A stretch of 64,000 nt of DNA from Ardenticatenaceae bacterium. GTDB lineage: Bacteria; Chloroflexota; Anaerolineae; Promineifilales; Promineifilaceae. This document shows, piece by piece, positions 25,826-34,227 of this stretch. The position numbers and the translations under genes are program-made. Where the stretch lies: positions 1-64,000 of the forward strand of contig JACKBR010000020.1 of the NCBI GenBank assembly GCA_020634495.1, given 5' to 3'. The notes below the pieces were generated by a model. The model searched no databases, was not told the origin of the DNA, and saw nothing but the letters and a program-made list of their open reading frames with translations. Numbering within the stretch: the first letter of the stretch is position 1; each line of letters opens with the position of its first letter.

Positions 25826-25841
25826 ATGGAACCGGTTCCAT
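25826..25841. promoter_or_regulatory. Probable LacI-family operator
   Basis: ATGGAACCGGTTCCAT is a perfect 16-bp palindrome with the central CG step typical of LacI/GalR operators. It lies about 93-108 bp upstream of the regulator gene, so it probably mediates autoregulation. Confidence 0.7.
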
Positions 25842-25902
25842 CATGGCGAAACTATACAATAGAGCCTAACAAAAGTCAAGCTGTTTGGGCAAATTACCCA
25901 AG

Positions 25903-25975
25903 AGCAGCCACAGAGCTTTTAGAGATGGTCAAGATTTTTCAGCTTCTTGGTTTTCTCGTTGTTCTCTGTGGCTTT
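25903..25975. repeat. CCACAGAG...CTCTGTGG intergenic repeat, divergent copy
   Basis: The ends AGCCACAGAG and CTCTGTGGCTTT match the ends of the larger repeats at 41127-41231 and 60855-60960, while the middle has diverged. It lies between the LacI operator and the stop of the phospholipase D-like gene. Confidence 0.5.
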
Positions 25976-25984
25976 TGCGCCAGA

Positions 25985-28423
25985 TTAAGGCAAGCTGCCC
26001 GGATTGGGGAAAGGCCAGTCGCGGAAATCTACCGGGCAATCATTTGTATCTTGATATGGGGGGAAGCGCTCCAGGCTGTGATTACTGGCGCTTACCGGGA
26101 GGCAGGCGACTACACCAGGGTAGCTGCCTGTGCCATAAGTTACTACATCGACAACCTGCCCGGTTGGATCGCGCAATAAGACTTCATCGCCGCCGTTGGC
26201 TAATTGCAGCAGGGCGGCAGGATCGCCCCAGGCGGGATCGTCGATGAGATCGGGCACGGCCGTATTCGTTGACACAATCTCAAAATCAGGATTCTTATTA
26301 TGCTGGGTAAAAAAGGCGGTCGCTGCGGTGGCCACCACAATGGTGCCGCCGGGCGCAATGGTGGTACCTGGCGGGAAGCGGCGCACATCCTCAAAATCGC
26401 TGGCGTTGACGGCATCGCCCAGGCTGTAATTGCTTATATCGATGGGACTGTCTGTTGGGTTCACTAATTCGATGAATTCAGCATCATCGGCCGCTCCCGG
26501 TGAATTGTAGAGAACCTCGCTGATGAGAACGTAATTTGCCGGGCCAACAAAATTGTTGAGGGCAACGGGCACAAAAATGGCCGCTCCCCAATCGCGCTGG
26601 AACATATTTGCCAGGTAAGCGTAGGCGTCATTGGATTGGACTTGCAGGGCCAATTCCCGGTTGCCTTTGCTAGACTGCTCGCTGCCGTTCAGGCTGCCTA
26701 CGTGCAGATAACCCTGTCCGCCAACGCGCACCAGCACCATTTTGTTGTGGATACCTAATCCAGCAGGATTGCTGGTTTTGCAGGCCAGGTCGAGCGACTC
26801 GGCCTGCGCGATGCCGTTGATGTAGGCGCAGGCTGCGGTGTTGCTGGTGGCGTCGCCTGTGTCGAACAGGCTGTCGAGGAGGATTTGCACGGTGGCCCCT
26901 CGGCGGGCGGCAGCGATGTAGGCTTCTGTGCGCGGGCTGGGATCGTCGGTTGGATTTGAAGTTGAGGCTCCCCAGTACGGCCGTTCATCCAATTGCTCTA
27001 CCAAAACCACATCACCTGACCCGGCTTGCCCCACCAGTCCCAGCAGCGCATCGGTGTTGCGCAGGCTGTTTTCGGGTGAATGAACCAGCTCATAGGCGAA
27101 CGTGCCGTTGAAGGTAACGGCCGTTGGATGCCGCACCGTGTAGGTGATGCCCCCTGTTTCTAAAACAGGCACAAAGTTGGGGTCTGGCCCGCCAATGTAA
27201 GCTGTCCCGGTGATGTCTCTGTGGTTGGTCAGGTCGAAATCGACATCGAACAGGCCCTGCACATGGGCCACCACGCCGGGGGCATCGGTGACCAGCACCA
27301 CGCCGCGCCGCCCCCAGGTGCCATCGGCTTTGTTGTCGTTGGGCATGGAGTTGGGGCTGAGGTTCTCGCTGCTGATGACCACCTGCTGGCCATCGATAAG
27401 AATAAATTTGGCGTGGAGAAAACGGTAGCGGTCGGCAATGTCTAGCGGGTCATCGTTGATCATAAACCAGCAGGTGCCGCCTGCGTTTTCAATTTGCTGG
27501 CAAATATATTTTTCCTGTTCCGGCGGGCCGCCAATCGGATCGCCTTCCAGCAAAATGGTGACAGCTACGCCCCGGTTCAGGGCGGCAATCAGGTCGTTGG
27601 CGATGGCTATGTTTTCAAAGGTGAGGCTTTCGATGGCGATGCTGGTTTCGGCGGCATCCAGATGCAGTTTGAGGGTTTCGTAGGCGTTGTCGGGGGCAAC
27701 GGCGATGGTGAGGGTGCCGGATTGGGTAAACTTGGCGGTTTGGAAGTAGGTGTCTAAATCCCAGCCGGGGTAGAGGACTTTACGGCCGTTTATCTCATCT
27801 CCCGTACTTTGCGCCCAATCCGCGGCTGTGTCGGTGTCTGGCACGGGTAGCCCGCTGCTTTGGTCACGCATCCGGTACAAAATTTGCCCTTTTTCACCGA
27901 AGCCAGCGTAAGGCTCAACGGCCGTCCCGCTCCAGCCTGTTTGCCCGGTGTTGCCACCTTCATAAACCACCACATCAACAACGGCGCTCAAATTATCAAA
28001 CAATACCACCTCATCCCCAGTGTTTGTGTAGCCGGGCCACGAACCGGTTGTTTCGGGCACGCTGGGATGGGTATCTGCTGCTTCAAAATCGGGCAAAAAG
28101 CCAAACTGCCGGGCGAAGCCAGTTGCCTCGTTGGCAATCCAGATGGTTTCACCGGGGGCCAGCGTGACCCCGTTGGGCAAGGAGGTCGTGCCAGAAGCGC
28201 CATCGTTGAGCTGCCAGCTGCTGATGTTGACGGCCGTTCCCGACACATTAATTAAACGGACAGCTTCATCACTATCTGAATTATTGTCTTCAAACCCGTC
28301 GTAATAAACGGCATCGATGAGGATGGTTGTGCTGATAGCGCCGGAATGTGGAGCCAGGGTCGCCCACAAAACAAACATGGGGAATACGGCCGTTGCCAGC
28401 AAATACGCAATACGTTTCGTCAT
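25985..28423 (-). CDS. Secreted phospholipase D-like protein with two lamin-tail domains
   Basis: 813 residues from ATG 28423 (GGAGG, 6-nt spacer); an open frame continues upstream without a site. The signal peptide is MTKRIAYLLATAVFPMFVLW. A lamin-tail domain follows (ILIDAVYYDGFEDNNSDSDE to VVDVVVYEGG), then a PLD-like region with an intact HKD motif LHAKFILID and a second, degenerate one, IHNKMVLVRVGG, lacking the Asp. A second lamin-tail domain closes the protein (VLISEVLYNSPGAADDAEF, EVLLRDPTGQVVDVVTYG). PLD enzymes cleave phosphodiesters, in lipids or nucleic acids, using both HKD motifs; the missing Asp does not by itself prove loss of activity. Lamin-tail domains are common on secreted nucleases and phosphoesterases. 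It is transcribed alone, and the protein should be exported. Confidence 0.85.
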   Translation of the reverse strand: MTKRIAYLLATAVFPMFVLWATLAPHSGAISTTILIDAVYYDGFEDNNSDSDEAVRLINVSGTAVNISSWQLNDGASGTTSLPNGVTLAPGETIWIANEATGFARQFGFLPDFEAADTHPSVPETTGSWPGYTNTGDEVVLFDNLSAVVDVVVYEGGNTGQTGWSGTAVEPYAGFGEKGQILYRMRDQSSGLPVPDTDTAADWAQSTGDEINGRKVLYPGWDLDTYFQTAKFTQSGTLTIAVAPDNAYETLKLHLDAAETSIAIESLTFENIAIANDLIAALNRGVAVTILLEGDPIGGPPEQEKYICQQIENAGGTCWFMINDDPLDIADRYRFLHAKFILIDGQQVVISSENLSPNSMPNDNKADGTWGRRGVVLVTDAPGVVAHVQGLFDVDFDLTNHRDITGTAYIGGPDPNFVPVLETGGITYTVRHPTAVTFNGTFAYELVHSPENSLRNTDALLGLVGQAGSGDVVLVEQLDERPYWGASTSNPTDDPSPRTEAYIAAARRGATVQILLDSLFDTGDATSNTAACAYINGIAQAESLDLACKTSNPAGLGIHNKMVLVRVGGQGYLHVGSLNGSEQSSKGNRELALQVQSNDAYAYLANMFQRDWGAAIFVPVALNNFVGPANYVLISEVLYNSPGAADDAEFIELVNPTDSPIDISNYSLGDAVNASDFEDVRRFPPGTTIAPGGTIVVATAATAFFTQHNKNPDFEIVSTNTAVPDLIDDPAWGDPAALLQLANGGDEVLLRDPTGQVVDVVTYGTGSYPGVVACLPVSASNHSLERFPPYQDTNDCPVDFRDWPFPNPGSLP

Positions 28424-28475
28424 CATTACCCTCCTGGTTGATGATGGACGAGGGCGTTTGCCCTCAAAGTATAAA

Positions 28476-28499
28476 CTTGGAACACAACAGTTGGGACAC
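28476..28499 (-). promoter_or_regulatory. TTGGAAC-AACAGTTGG motif, copy 2
   Basis: CTTGGAACACAACAGTTGGG resembles the motif at 13485-13506. A small hairpin GAGGGC/GCCCTC (28450-28465) lies between it and the ribosome-binding site of the phospholipase D-like gene. Function is unknown. Confidence 0.3.
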
Positions 28500-28656
28500 G
28501 AGAATGCCCGCAGCAAAAGTTTACCCGCAGGATCGCGGAGACGCAAAAATAGGAAACGGCCGTTTCCAATTTTCTCCTTTAGCGGGTAAACTCATTGTAA
28601 TAAAAGCGAAGATAGGCCCTCCCCAAAAGTGACACAAGCTTTGCCCTTTCTAGTCA

Positions 28657-28823
28657 CATATCACTTTGCTGATTCGCCGAGATTCGCCAAGGGCGGCCAT
28701 CCGCAGGTGGCTTCAGCCCTCGGCTAGTTTGTGGAAGCCCTTTCAGGGCTGATATGAGCCTCGAAGAGGCTTTCATATACTAGCCCAGTCCGTTTACGGC
28801 TGGGCGGATTCAAAAGTGATATG
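28657..28823. mobile_element. MITE-like imperfect palindromic element (167 bp)
   Basis: The ends CATATCACTTT (28657-28667) and AAAGTGATATG (28813-28823) are perfect 11-bp inverted repeats. Inside are nested hairpins such as AGCCCTTTCAGGGCT and GCCTCGAAGAGGC. There is no coding frame. It looks like a small non-autonomous element or a structured intergenic repeat, sitting in the promoter region shared by the P450 and phospholipase D-like genes. The remainder of 28424-28892 holds only the site described above and one ACGGCCGT octamer. Confidence 0.5.
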
Positions 28824-28892
28824 TAGCTAGTTGCACTTTTAGTTTACTTGTCGGGTCTTGGAATCTGCAAACATAGTGAAGTGAGCAAAATC

Positions 28893-30113
28893 ATGACAGA
28901 ACCAGTTGAACGCAAATACGAGCTGTACACCCAGGAAGCCAAAGCCAACGCCTACGAACTGTTTGCCAAAATGCGGCAAGAAAACCCCGTCCACTGCCAG
29001 CCGGGCATCGACGGCCAAACAATGATCTGGTTTGTCACCAGCTACGACGAAGTGGAGCAGGTGCTGCGTGATGATAAACATTTTGTCCGCGAAGCGCGCA
29101 ACGCGCTGCCGCCGGAGCAGGTTTTTCAGCAAGACCCGCTGCAAGCGATGATGTCTAACCACATGCTAAACAAAGATTGGGACGATCATCGCCGGCTGCG
29201 CACGCTAGTGAGCCAGGCGTTTACCCCCCGGCGGATACAAACGCTGCGTCCGCGCATCCAAACCATTGCCCACGAACTGCTAGACGGCGTTGCCAGCCAG
29301 GGCAAAATGGACCTGATTGCCGATTATTCATTTCATCTGCCCACCATTGTCATTGCCGAAATGCTGGGCATTCCCGTTGAAGACCGGGAAAAGTTTAAGG
29401 TGTGGTCCAATGCAGCGCTCACGCCCACGCTGGATGATGAGAGCGTGGCAGAATTTATAAAGCTCATGCAAGAATTTATGGCTTACCTGACCAATTTGTT
29501 TGCTGAACGGCGTAAAACGCCAGGGGATGATTTGCTGTCGGCCTTGCTTGAGGCAGAAGCCGATGGGGACAGCCTGAACGAGTCAGAGCTGTTTGCTATG
29601 CTCTTTTTGCTCATCATTGCCGGGCACGAGACGACGGTGAGCCTGATTGCCAACGCGATGGTGGCCTTGTGGCAGCACCCGGATCAGTTGGCGTTGTTGA
29701 AAAAGGAACCAGAGAGAATGAAAACGGCCGTTGAAGAATTCCTCCGCTACGACAACTCTGTAGAGCGGGCCTTCAACCGCTGGGTGGCCGAAGACGTGAC
29801 CCTGGGCGACCAGTTTTTACCCAAAGGGTCATTGATCATTCCCATACTGGCCGCAGCCAACCACGATCCAGAAAAGTTTGCCCAACCGGAGCGGCTAGAT
29901 ATAAACCGCGAATCGAATAACCACCTGAGCTTTGGCAAGGGAGCGCATTACTGCCTGGGTGCGCCCCTGGCCCGGCTGGAAACAGAAATTGCTCTAAACA
30001 CCCTTTTGGAACGGTTGCCCAACATTCAAATGAGCATTCCCTTCAGCGAGCTGCGCTGGCGGCTCAGCCCCGGCTTCCGCACCCTGGAGGCGCTGCCGGT
30101 GCAGTGGGAATGA
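28893..30113 (+). CDS. Cytochrome P450
   Basis: 406 residues from ATG 28893; the longer frame to 28848 starts at a TTG and adds no family sequence. The I-helix oxygen-binding motif is AGHETT, the K-helix ExxR is EEFLR, and the haem-binding loop is FGKGAHYCLGAPLAR with the axial Cys. Length and motifs match soluble bacterial class I P450s of the CYP107/CYP102-like bacterial clans. It hydroxylates a small organic substrate using electrons from a ferredoxin; no ferredoxin or reductase gene is adjacent. It is alone on the plus strand between minus-strand genes, and the ATP-grasp gene converges with it. No clear ribosome-binding site is visible (GTGAAGTGAG). Confidence 0.95.
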   Translation: MTEPVERKYELYTQEAKANAYELFAKMRQENPVHCQPGIDGQTMIWFVTSYDEVEQVLRDDKHFVREARNALPPEQVFQQDPLQAMMSNHMLNKDWDDHRRLRTLVSQAFTPRRIQTLRPRIQTIAHELLDGVASQGKMDLIADYSFHLPTIVIAEMLGIPVEDREKFKVWSNAALTPTLDDESVAEFIKLMQEFMAYLTNLFAERRKTPGDDLLSALLEAEADGDSLNESELFAMLFLLIIAGHETTVSLIANAMVALWQHPDQLALLKKEPERMKTAVEEFLRYDNSVERAFNRWVAEDVTLGDQFLPKGSLIIPILAAANHDPEKFAQPERLDINRESNNHLSFGKGAHYCLGAPLARLETEIALNTLLERLPNIQMSIPFSELRWRLSPGFRTLEALPVQWE

Positions 30114-30141
30114 CCCCGCATAAAGGCCAGGGTTCCCACTG

Positions 30142-31710
30142 CTACCAGCCCTTGCCAGCCGCCTGCTCCAGCGTGTTGATTGTTTTCTTGTAGAGGTTTG
30201 CCGCCTTTTGGGGACTATCCCCAATGCAAACCATGCCAAATTTGCCAAATTCTGAGACAGCGCCCATCAGATGAAACACAACGCCCTGTTGGGTCGCGGC
30301 ATTAAAATGCAGCCCGTTGTAAACAGCCAAATCCACCAGATCATCAGGGGAAAGCCCCAGGTAGGCAGTGCTGTACACATTGTCAGAGGCATAGTAGTAG
30401 CGTGGCTGGGCCATTGGCGTGTAATATTGCCCCTCGCCCACATCGTAGATGCCATTGGTGAGAAATTGCAGCATGAGGAAGGGATGGGTTGTGCCACCTT
30501 TGCGTAGATTTATCTCGATGGCGTAATGCTGCCAACTGTCGCCCTCTTTTACCGAAATGAAGTCTACGGCAAAACGGCCGATTACCCCGCGCTTCTTCAA
30601 AACATCCCCAATCCGCTTGCCCGCCGCCTGAATTTCTAGCCGGTACTCGGCATCGGCCGGGAAGGTACAGCCCAAGAAGATTTGCCCCGTTGGCCCACCC
30701 AAAACCTGGTCATGGGTGGAAATGATTTCAGTTTTAGCCAAGGGGTTGATGCGGCATTGTACAGAGGGGGATCGTTTGTCCTGTCCATCGATCCAGCTCT
30801 CTACAACACCGCCCATCCGGTTAAATTTTTTCTGAAATTTTTCCCAGGTTTCATTAGCCGCTTCAAAGCGAATGCGGTTGGGCAGCTCTGATGCGATCCA
30901 GCGGCGCAAACCGCCATTAATGGCGCAGCCTTCGTAAGAAAAGACGGCATTGCCTTCGCCAGAAAAGCCATCGTTGAGCTTCACCACGGCGCGACGCAGG
31001 CCTGGTTGGGATTCTTTTAAGTTGGTTAGGGCTTCCACAATCTCGTGTACATCGTGCAGGTGTTCAAACCCTTTGGGTACAGCCACGCCCGCTTCCTGGA
31101 ACACTTTACGGCCGTAACTCTTCGATCCCCAATGCGTTAAGGCCGGGTCGCAAGCGTAAAGCGGGGCATTCAACGCCACAGCCAGCGTGCGCTCCAGCGG
31201 CGTGGTGTTGAAGCAGGTAATATGAGCAACTTCCGGGTTGGGAATGGCCGCCTGAATGCGAGACAACAGCCGGGGACGCTGCAAGATTTTTTCTGAAAGC
31301 GGAATAATGGAACTGTCGTGGCAGCTCAACAGCGTCAGCCTGCGCCGTGCATGTCGTTCTGGAATGCCGGGGAGCAGGTGCAAATAATAATCAATAATGG
31401 CCTCGTGGATGGGCTGGCTGGTGATGTAAATAAGCTTGGTGCGCGGCAGTTGCAGCAGCATCAGCAGGCAAAGCAGCCGCTCTTCATAATGGTGAATGCC
31501 CGAAATCTTGCTAAGCTCTTGCGGGTCCATCGACAGGCTTGGCACCACAACTACGGTTCGTTCAGCCAGCGGATCAGGAAAGATGTTTTCAAAAAGCGGG
31601 GCCATCCGCTTCTGGATTTTGGCAAACTTTTCTTCAATTGTTAGGTTAAAAACTGGATCAGAAAGTGGGTTGATGCCATTTGTGGGAAAATTAAGTGGGT
31701 CATTTAACAT
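30142..31710 (-). CDS. ATP-grasp ligase of the PGM1-like peptide ligase type
   Basis: 522 residues from ATG 31710 (AAGGAT, 6-nt spacer); the open frame to 31830 lies inside the upstream gene. The N-terminal 200 residues carry TVVVVPSLSMDPQELSKISG and YEERLLCLLMLLQLPRTKLIYITSQP. The middle is an ATP-grasp fold: RRAVVKLNDGFSGEGNAVF (ATP-binding Lys and glycine loop) and YAIEINLRKGGTTHPF (metal-binding Glu and Asn). The pattern resembles the carboxylate-amine/peptide ligases related to pheganomycin PGM1. These form amide bonds with ATP; substrates here are unknown. The start lies 4 bp after the transporter-UspA gene, so the two are one operon. An amino acid importer paired with an amide ligase suggests a small amide or dipeptide product. 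Confidence 0.75.
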   Translation of the reverse strand: MLNDPLNFPTNGINPLSDPVFNLTIEEKFAKIQKRMAPLFENIFPDPLAERTVVVVPSLSMDPQELSKISGIHHYEERLLCLLMLLQLPRTKLIYITSQPIHEAIIDYYLHLLPGIPERHARRRLTLLSCHDSSIIPLSEKILQRPRLLSRIQAAIPNPEVAHITCFNTTPLERTLAVALNAPLYACDPALTHWGSKSYGRKVFQEAGVAVPKGFEHLHDVHEIVEALTNLKESQPGLRRAVVKLNDGFSGEGNAVFSYEGCAINGGLRRWIASELPNRIRFEAANETWEKFQKKFNRMGGVVESWIDGQDKRSPSVQCRINPLAKTEIISTHDQVLGGPTGQIFLGCTFPADAEYRLEIQAAGKRIGDVLKKRGVIGRFAVDFISVKEGDSWQHYAIEINLRKGGTTHPFLMLQFLTNGIYDVGEGQYYTPMAQPRYYYASDNVYSTAYLGLSPDDLVDLAVYNGLHFNAATQQGVVFHLMGAVSEFGKFGMVCIGDSPQKAANLYKKTINTLEQAAGKGW

Positions 31711-31714
31711 GCGT

Positions 31715-33955
31715 TTATCCTTCTTTGCCAGATATTCTTTTCTCATGGATGGGAACCAGGAATACCGGACAGCTTGCTTGTCGGACAACATCATCGGCGA
31801 CGCTGCCCAGTAAGAGACGTTGCCAACCACCTCGCCCGTGGGTCGCTAGCATAATGAGATCTATGTTTTCTGCCTGGCTCAGCTGTATGACGGTATTGGC
31901 TGGGTCATGGCCAGTATAATGGGCCTGGGCGACAACACCTTGGTTGCCGCAAAATTCGACCATGCTTTCAAGATAATGCTGCATTTGCAGCCCCAATGCT
32001 TCTTGGGAATTGGGCTGCGGCACGCTGAGTAAAAAAAGTTGGCTGCTAAATTTTTGGGCGATGGGGAGCATGTAGGGTAAGACACGCTCGGCATATTTAG
32101 AGCCATCGAGTGTAACCAAAATTTTATTGAACTGGGTGGGTACGGCCGTTTCTTCTTCCCACTTGAGCAGCAATACCGGACGGGTAAGCTGCTGCACCAA
32201 CTGCCCGGCCACGCTGCCCAACAGCAGGCGCTTCACCCCAGAACGGCCGTGGGTAGACATGATGATGAGATCAACATTGTTGGCAGCCGCCATTTGCTGA
32301 ATGGTGGCGGCAACCGGCCCCGGCTGGCACTCTGTTTGAATACTGTTTGCCCCATTTTGCCAACGGGCTGCCAGGGTATCCAGGTACACTTTTTGCGATG
32401 GTTCTGCTACGGAGATGAGCGTGAGCGGCGTTTTGAACAGTTTAGAAAATGTGCTCGCCACCGGCAGCACGCCCTCTGCCAGGGGAGACCCATCTAGCGG
32501 TACCAAAATATGATTTGGGGGGCGCACTTCGTTAAACCCCTGACCGATGTCTGGCGTTGCCAGGGCAGACCGCCCAGCAATAAGTTGGCCCAGGCGTTCT
32601 TCAATGGCCGTTGGCTTGCCCAAATGAATACGGAAGTAGCTAAAGATGGCGTACAGCAGCGGCAAAAAGAGCAGGTACGTCCACGCGCCTTCAAAAAAAC
32701 GTTCTTCAAAAATGATGATGGTGGCCCCTGTGGTCAGGATTGAAGCGAGGATGGTGCCCAGCAAAACGGCCGTTTGACTCACAGAAAAGGTTTGCCGAAG
32801 CTGGCGCAGCAGCCGTTTGCTGGCGGCCCAGCCCGTCATGCTGAGCAAAATAAACACCCCGGCGGCGTAAATGGCCAGGTACGTTTCTTCATGCGTGCCA
32901 AAAGCCACAAAGCACAAAATCGCCAGCCCCACCTCTAACCACACCGGCTTATCGGCCACGCCAAATTGGTTGCGTTTGCCCATGAATTTAGGCAGGTAGT
33001 GGCGAAAACGCAGCCCCACAAACAAGTTTTGCAGCCCCTGGGCGCTGGCGGCTGAGGCCGAGAGCAGCACAGCCACACCTATCAGCGTGCCGACAAACGG
33101 CAGCGGCGTGGGCAGCAGCTGATCCATTGTTTGCGTAAAAACAGACACTTCGGCATTGGTCGGGTCGGCCAGTTGATAAATGATGGGGCCGACGATGAGC
33201 ATGGCAACGGCCGTTGTGCCCATGATAATGAGCAGACTGCCAAACGCTTTACGGCTCTTTTCCACGGGCGAGCCATCATAAGCGGCCACCAAATTGGCAA
33301 AAACCTCAATCCCCGTCATCACCGCCAAAATGCGGGCAAACCCGCCAAACGTAAAGTGCAAATATTCCCCAGAAAACGCCTGCCAATTAATGGTGGGCAG
33401 ATGAAACCCATATTGCCAAATGGTGGCAAAAACCATCACCCACAGCAGCAGCAAGACCGCCCCGGTGGCTGGCCCAAAAGCTGCCGCCGCCACCTTTGGC
33501 CCCCGGTTCACCAGCCAGCCCGTCAGCACGCTCAAGGCAATGGCCACAAAAACACGCCCTTGCAGCCCCAAAAACTGCTCATTCAAAATTGGGAACCGGT
33601 CGGCAATGAAGGTGACCAAAGCCGCCATGCTGACCAAAAAGGTAAGCGTATACTCAATAAACGTAATGCCCGCATTCAGCTTCACCGCCCAACTGCCAAA
33701 CTCTTCTTCGCTCAAGCCACTGCCGCCGCTGCCATCGGTGACCCAAAGCATGACCAGCCGGTACATGGCCGAAACCATCGCAATGGTAAAGACCACCAGC
33801 CAAACACTAGCGCCAAACGTAACCTGGGCTACGCCTGCAACCACAATCAATTTAAGAAAAGGACCAAAAATATAGAGTGGTGAGGTAGCGGGATCGCCGC
33901 CACCAGCTAAGGCACCTTCAAAGGCGTTGGATAGTTTGCGGGAAACGTGGGCCAT
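31715..33955 (-). CDS. APC-type transporter fused to two UspA domains
   Basis: 746 residues. The first 470 hold about 12 hydrophobic helices of the amino acid-polyamine-organocation superfamily (for example FLKLIVVAGVAQVTFGASVW, LLLLWVMVFATIWQYGF, LIGVAVLLSASAASAQGLQN). The C-terminal part is two universal stress protein domains, each with the nucleotide-binding signature: MSTHGRSGVKRLLLGSVAG and LATHGRGGWQRLLLGSVAD, matching Gx2Gx9G(S/T). UspA tails on transporters are thought to let ATP or AMP gate transport. The start has GGAG 9 nt upstream. Two hairpins lie in the 5' leader. The ATP-grasp gene follows after 4 bp. Substrate is not readable; amino acid or cation are both possible. Confidence 0.85.
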   Translation of the reverse strand: MAHVSRKLSNAFEGALAGGGDPATSPLYIFGPFLKLIVVAGVAQVTFGASVWLVVFTIAMVSAMYRLVMLWVTDGSGGSGLSEEEFGSWAVKLNAGITFIEYTLTFLVSMAALVTFIADRFPILNEQFLGLQGRVFVAIALSVLTGWLVNRGPKVAAAAFGPATGAVLLLLWVMVFATIWQYGFHLPTINWQAFSGEYLHFTFGGFARILAVMTGIEVFANLVAAYDGSPVEKSRKAFGSLLIIMGTTAVAMLIVGPIIYQLADPTNAEVSVFTQTMDQLLPTPLPFVGTLIGVAVLLSASAASAQGLQNLFVGLRFRHYLPKFMGKRNQFGVADKPVWLEVGLAILCFVAFGTHEETYLAIYAAGVFILLSMTGWAASKRLLRQLRQTFSVSQTAVLLGTILASILTTGATIIIFEERFFEGAWTYLLFLPLLYAIFSYFRIHLGKPTAIEERLGQLIAGRSALATPDIGQGFNEVRPPNHILVPLDGSPLAEGVLPVASTFSKLFKTPLTLISVAEPSQKVYLDTLAARWQNGANSIQTECQPGPVAATIQQMAAANNVDLIIMSTHGRSGVKRLLLGSVAGQLVQQLTRPVLLLKWEEETAVPTQFNKILVTLDGSKYAERVLPYMLPIAQKFSSQLFLLSVPQPNSQEALGLQMQHYLESMVEFCGNQGVVAQAHYTGHDPANTVIQLSQAENIDLIMLATHGRGGWQRLLLGSVADDVVRQASCPVFLVPIHEKRISGKEG

Positions 33956-33997
33956 TACAGCAAACTCCTGGATCGGATCTGGCTAAAAGGCAAAACA

Positions 33998-34047
33998 GCT
34001 CGTTGTGGGCAAACGAGCCAACTCATCGCAAATATGTTTTGCGATGA
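33998..34047 (-). promoter_or_regulatory. Two hairpins in the leader of the transporter operon
   Basis: GCTCGTT (33998-34004) pairs with AACGAGC (34012-34018), and TCATCGCAAA (34023-34032) pairs perfectly with TTTGCGATGA (34038-34047). They lie 43-92 bp upstream of the start codon. I do not recognise a known riboswitch class. The rest of the 33956-34227 gap is AT-rich and without a supported gene. Confidence 0.4.
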
Positions 34048-34172
34048 ATGAAAAATTCACTTTTTAATGATAAGGAATTCTAATAACGAGTATGTGAATT
34101 TCAGTATGAAGGAGTGGGGTAAGATGCCGAAGTGACAAATAGCCCTAGATAAATAGGAAGAAAGTCATGGAT

Positions 34173-34220
34173 AACCCAAAAAACAGCGAATTTGGGCTAT
34201 TTGTGGAGAAAAACACAAAT
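34173..34220 (-). terminator. Hairpins after the THUMP methyltransferase gene
   Basis: ATTTGTG (34199-34205) pairs with CACAAAT (34214-34220), and CCCAAA pairs with TTTGGG just beyond; the minus strand contains T runs in both loops. They follow the stop codon at 34228. Confidence 0.4.
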
Positions 34221-34227
34221 GGTTTTC

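Noticed and set aside
33956..34227. A c-di-AMP or other riboswitch upstream of the transporter-UspA gene
   Set aside because: Two hairpins are present but I cannot match the conserved cores of any riboswitch class that I know.
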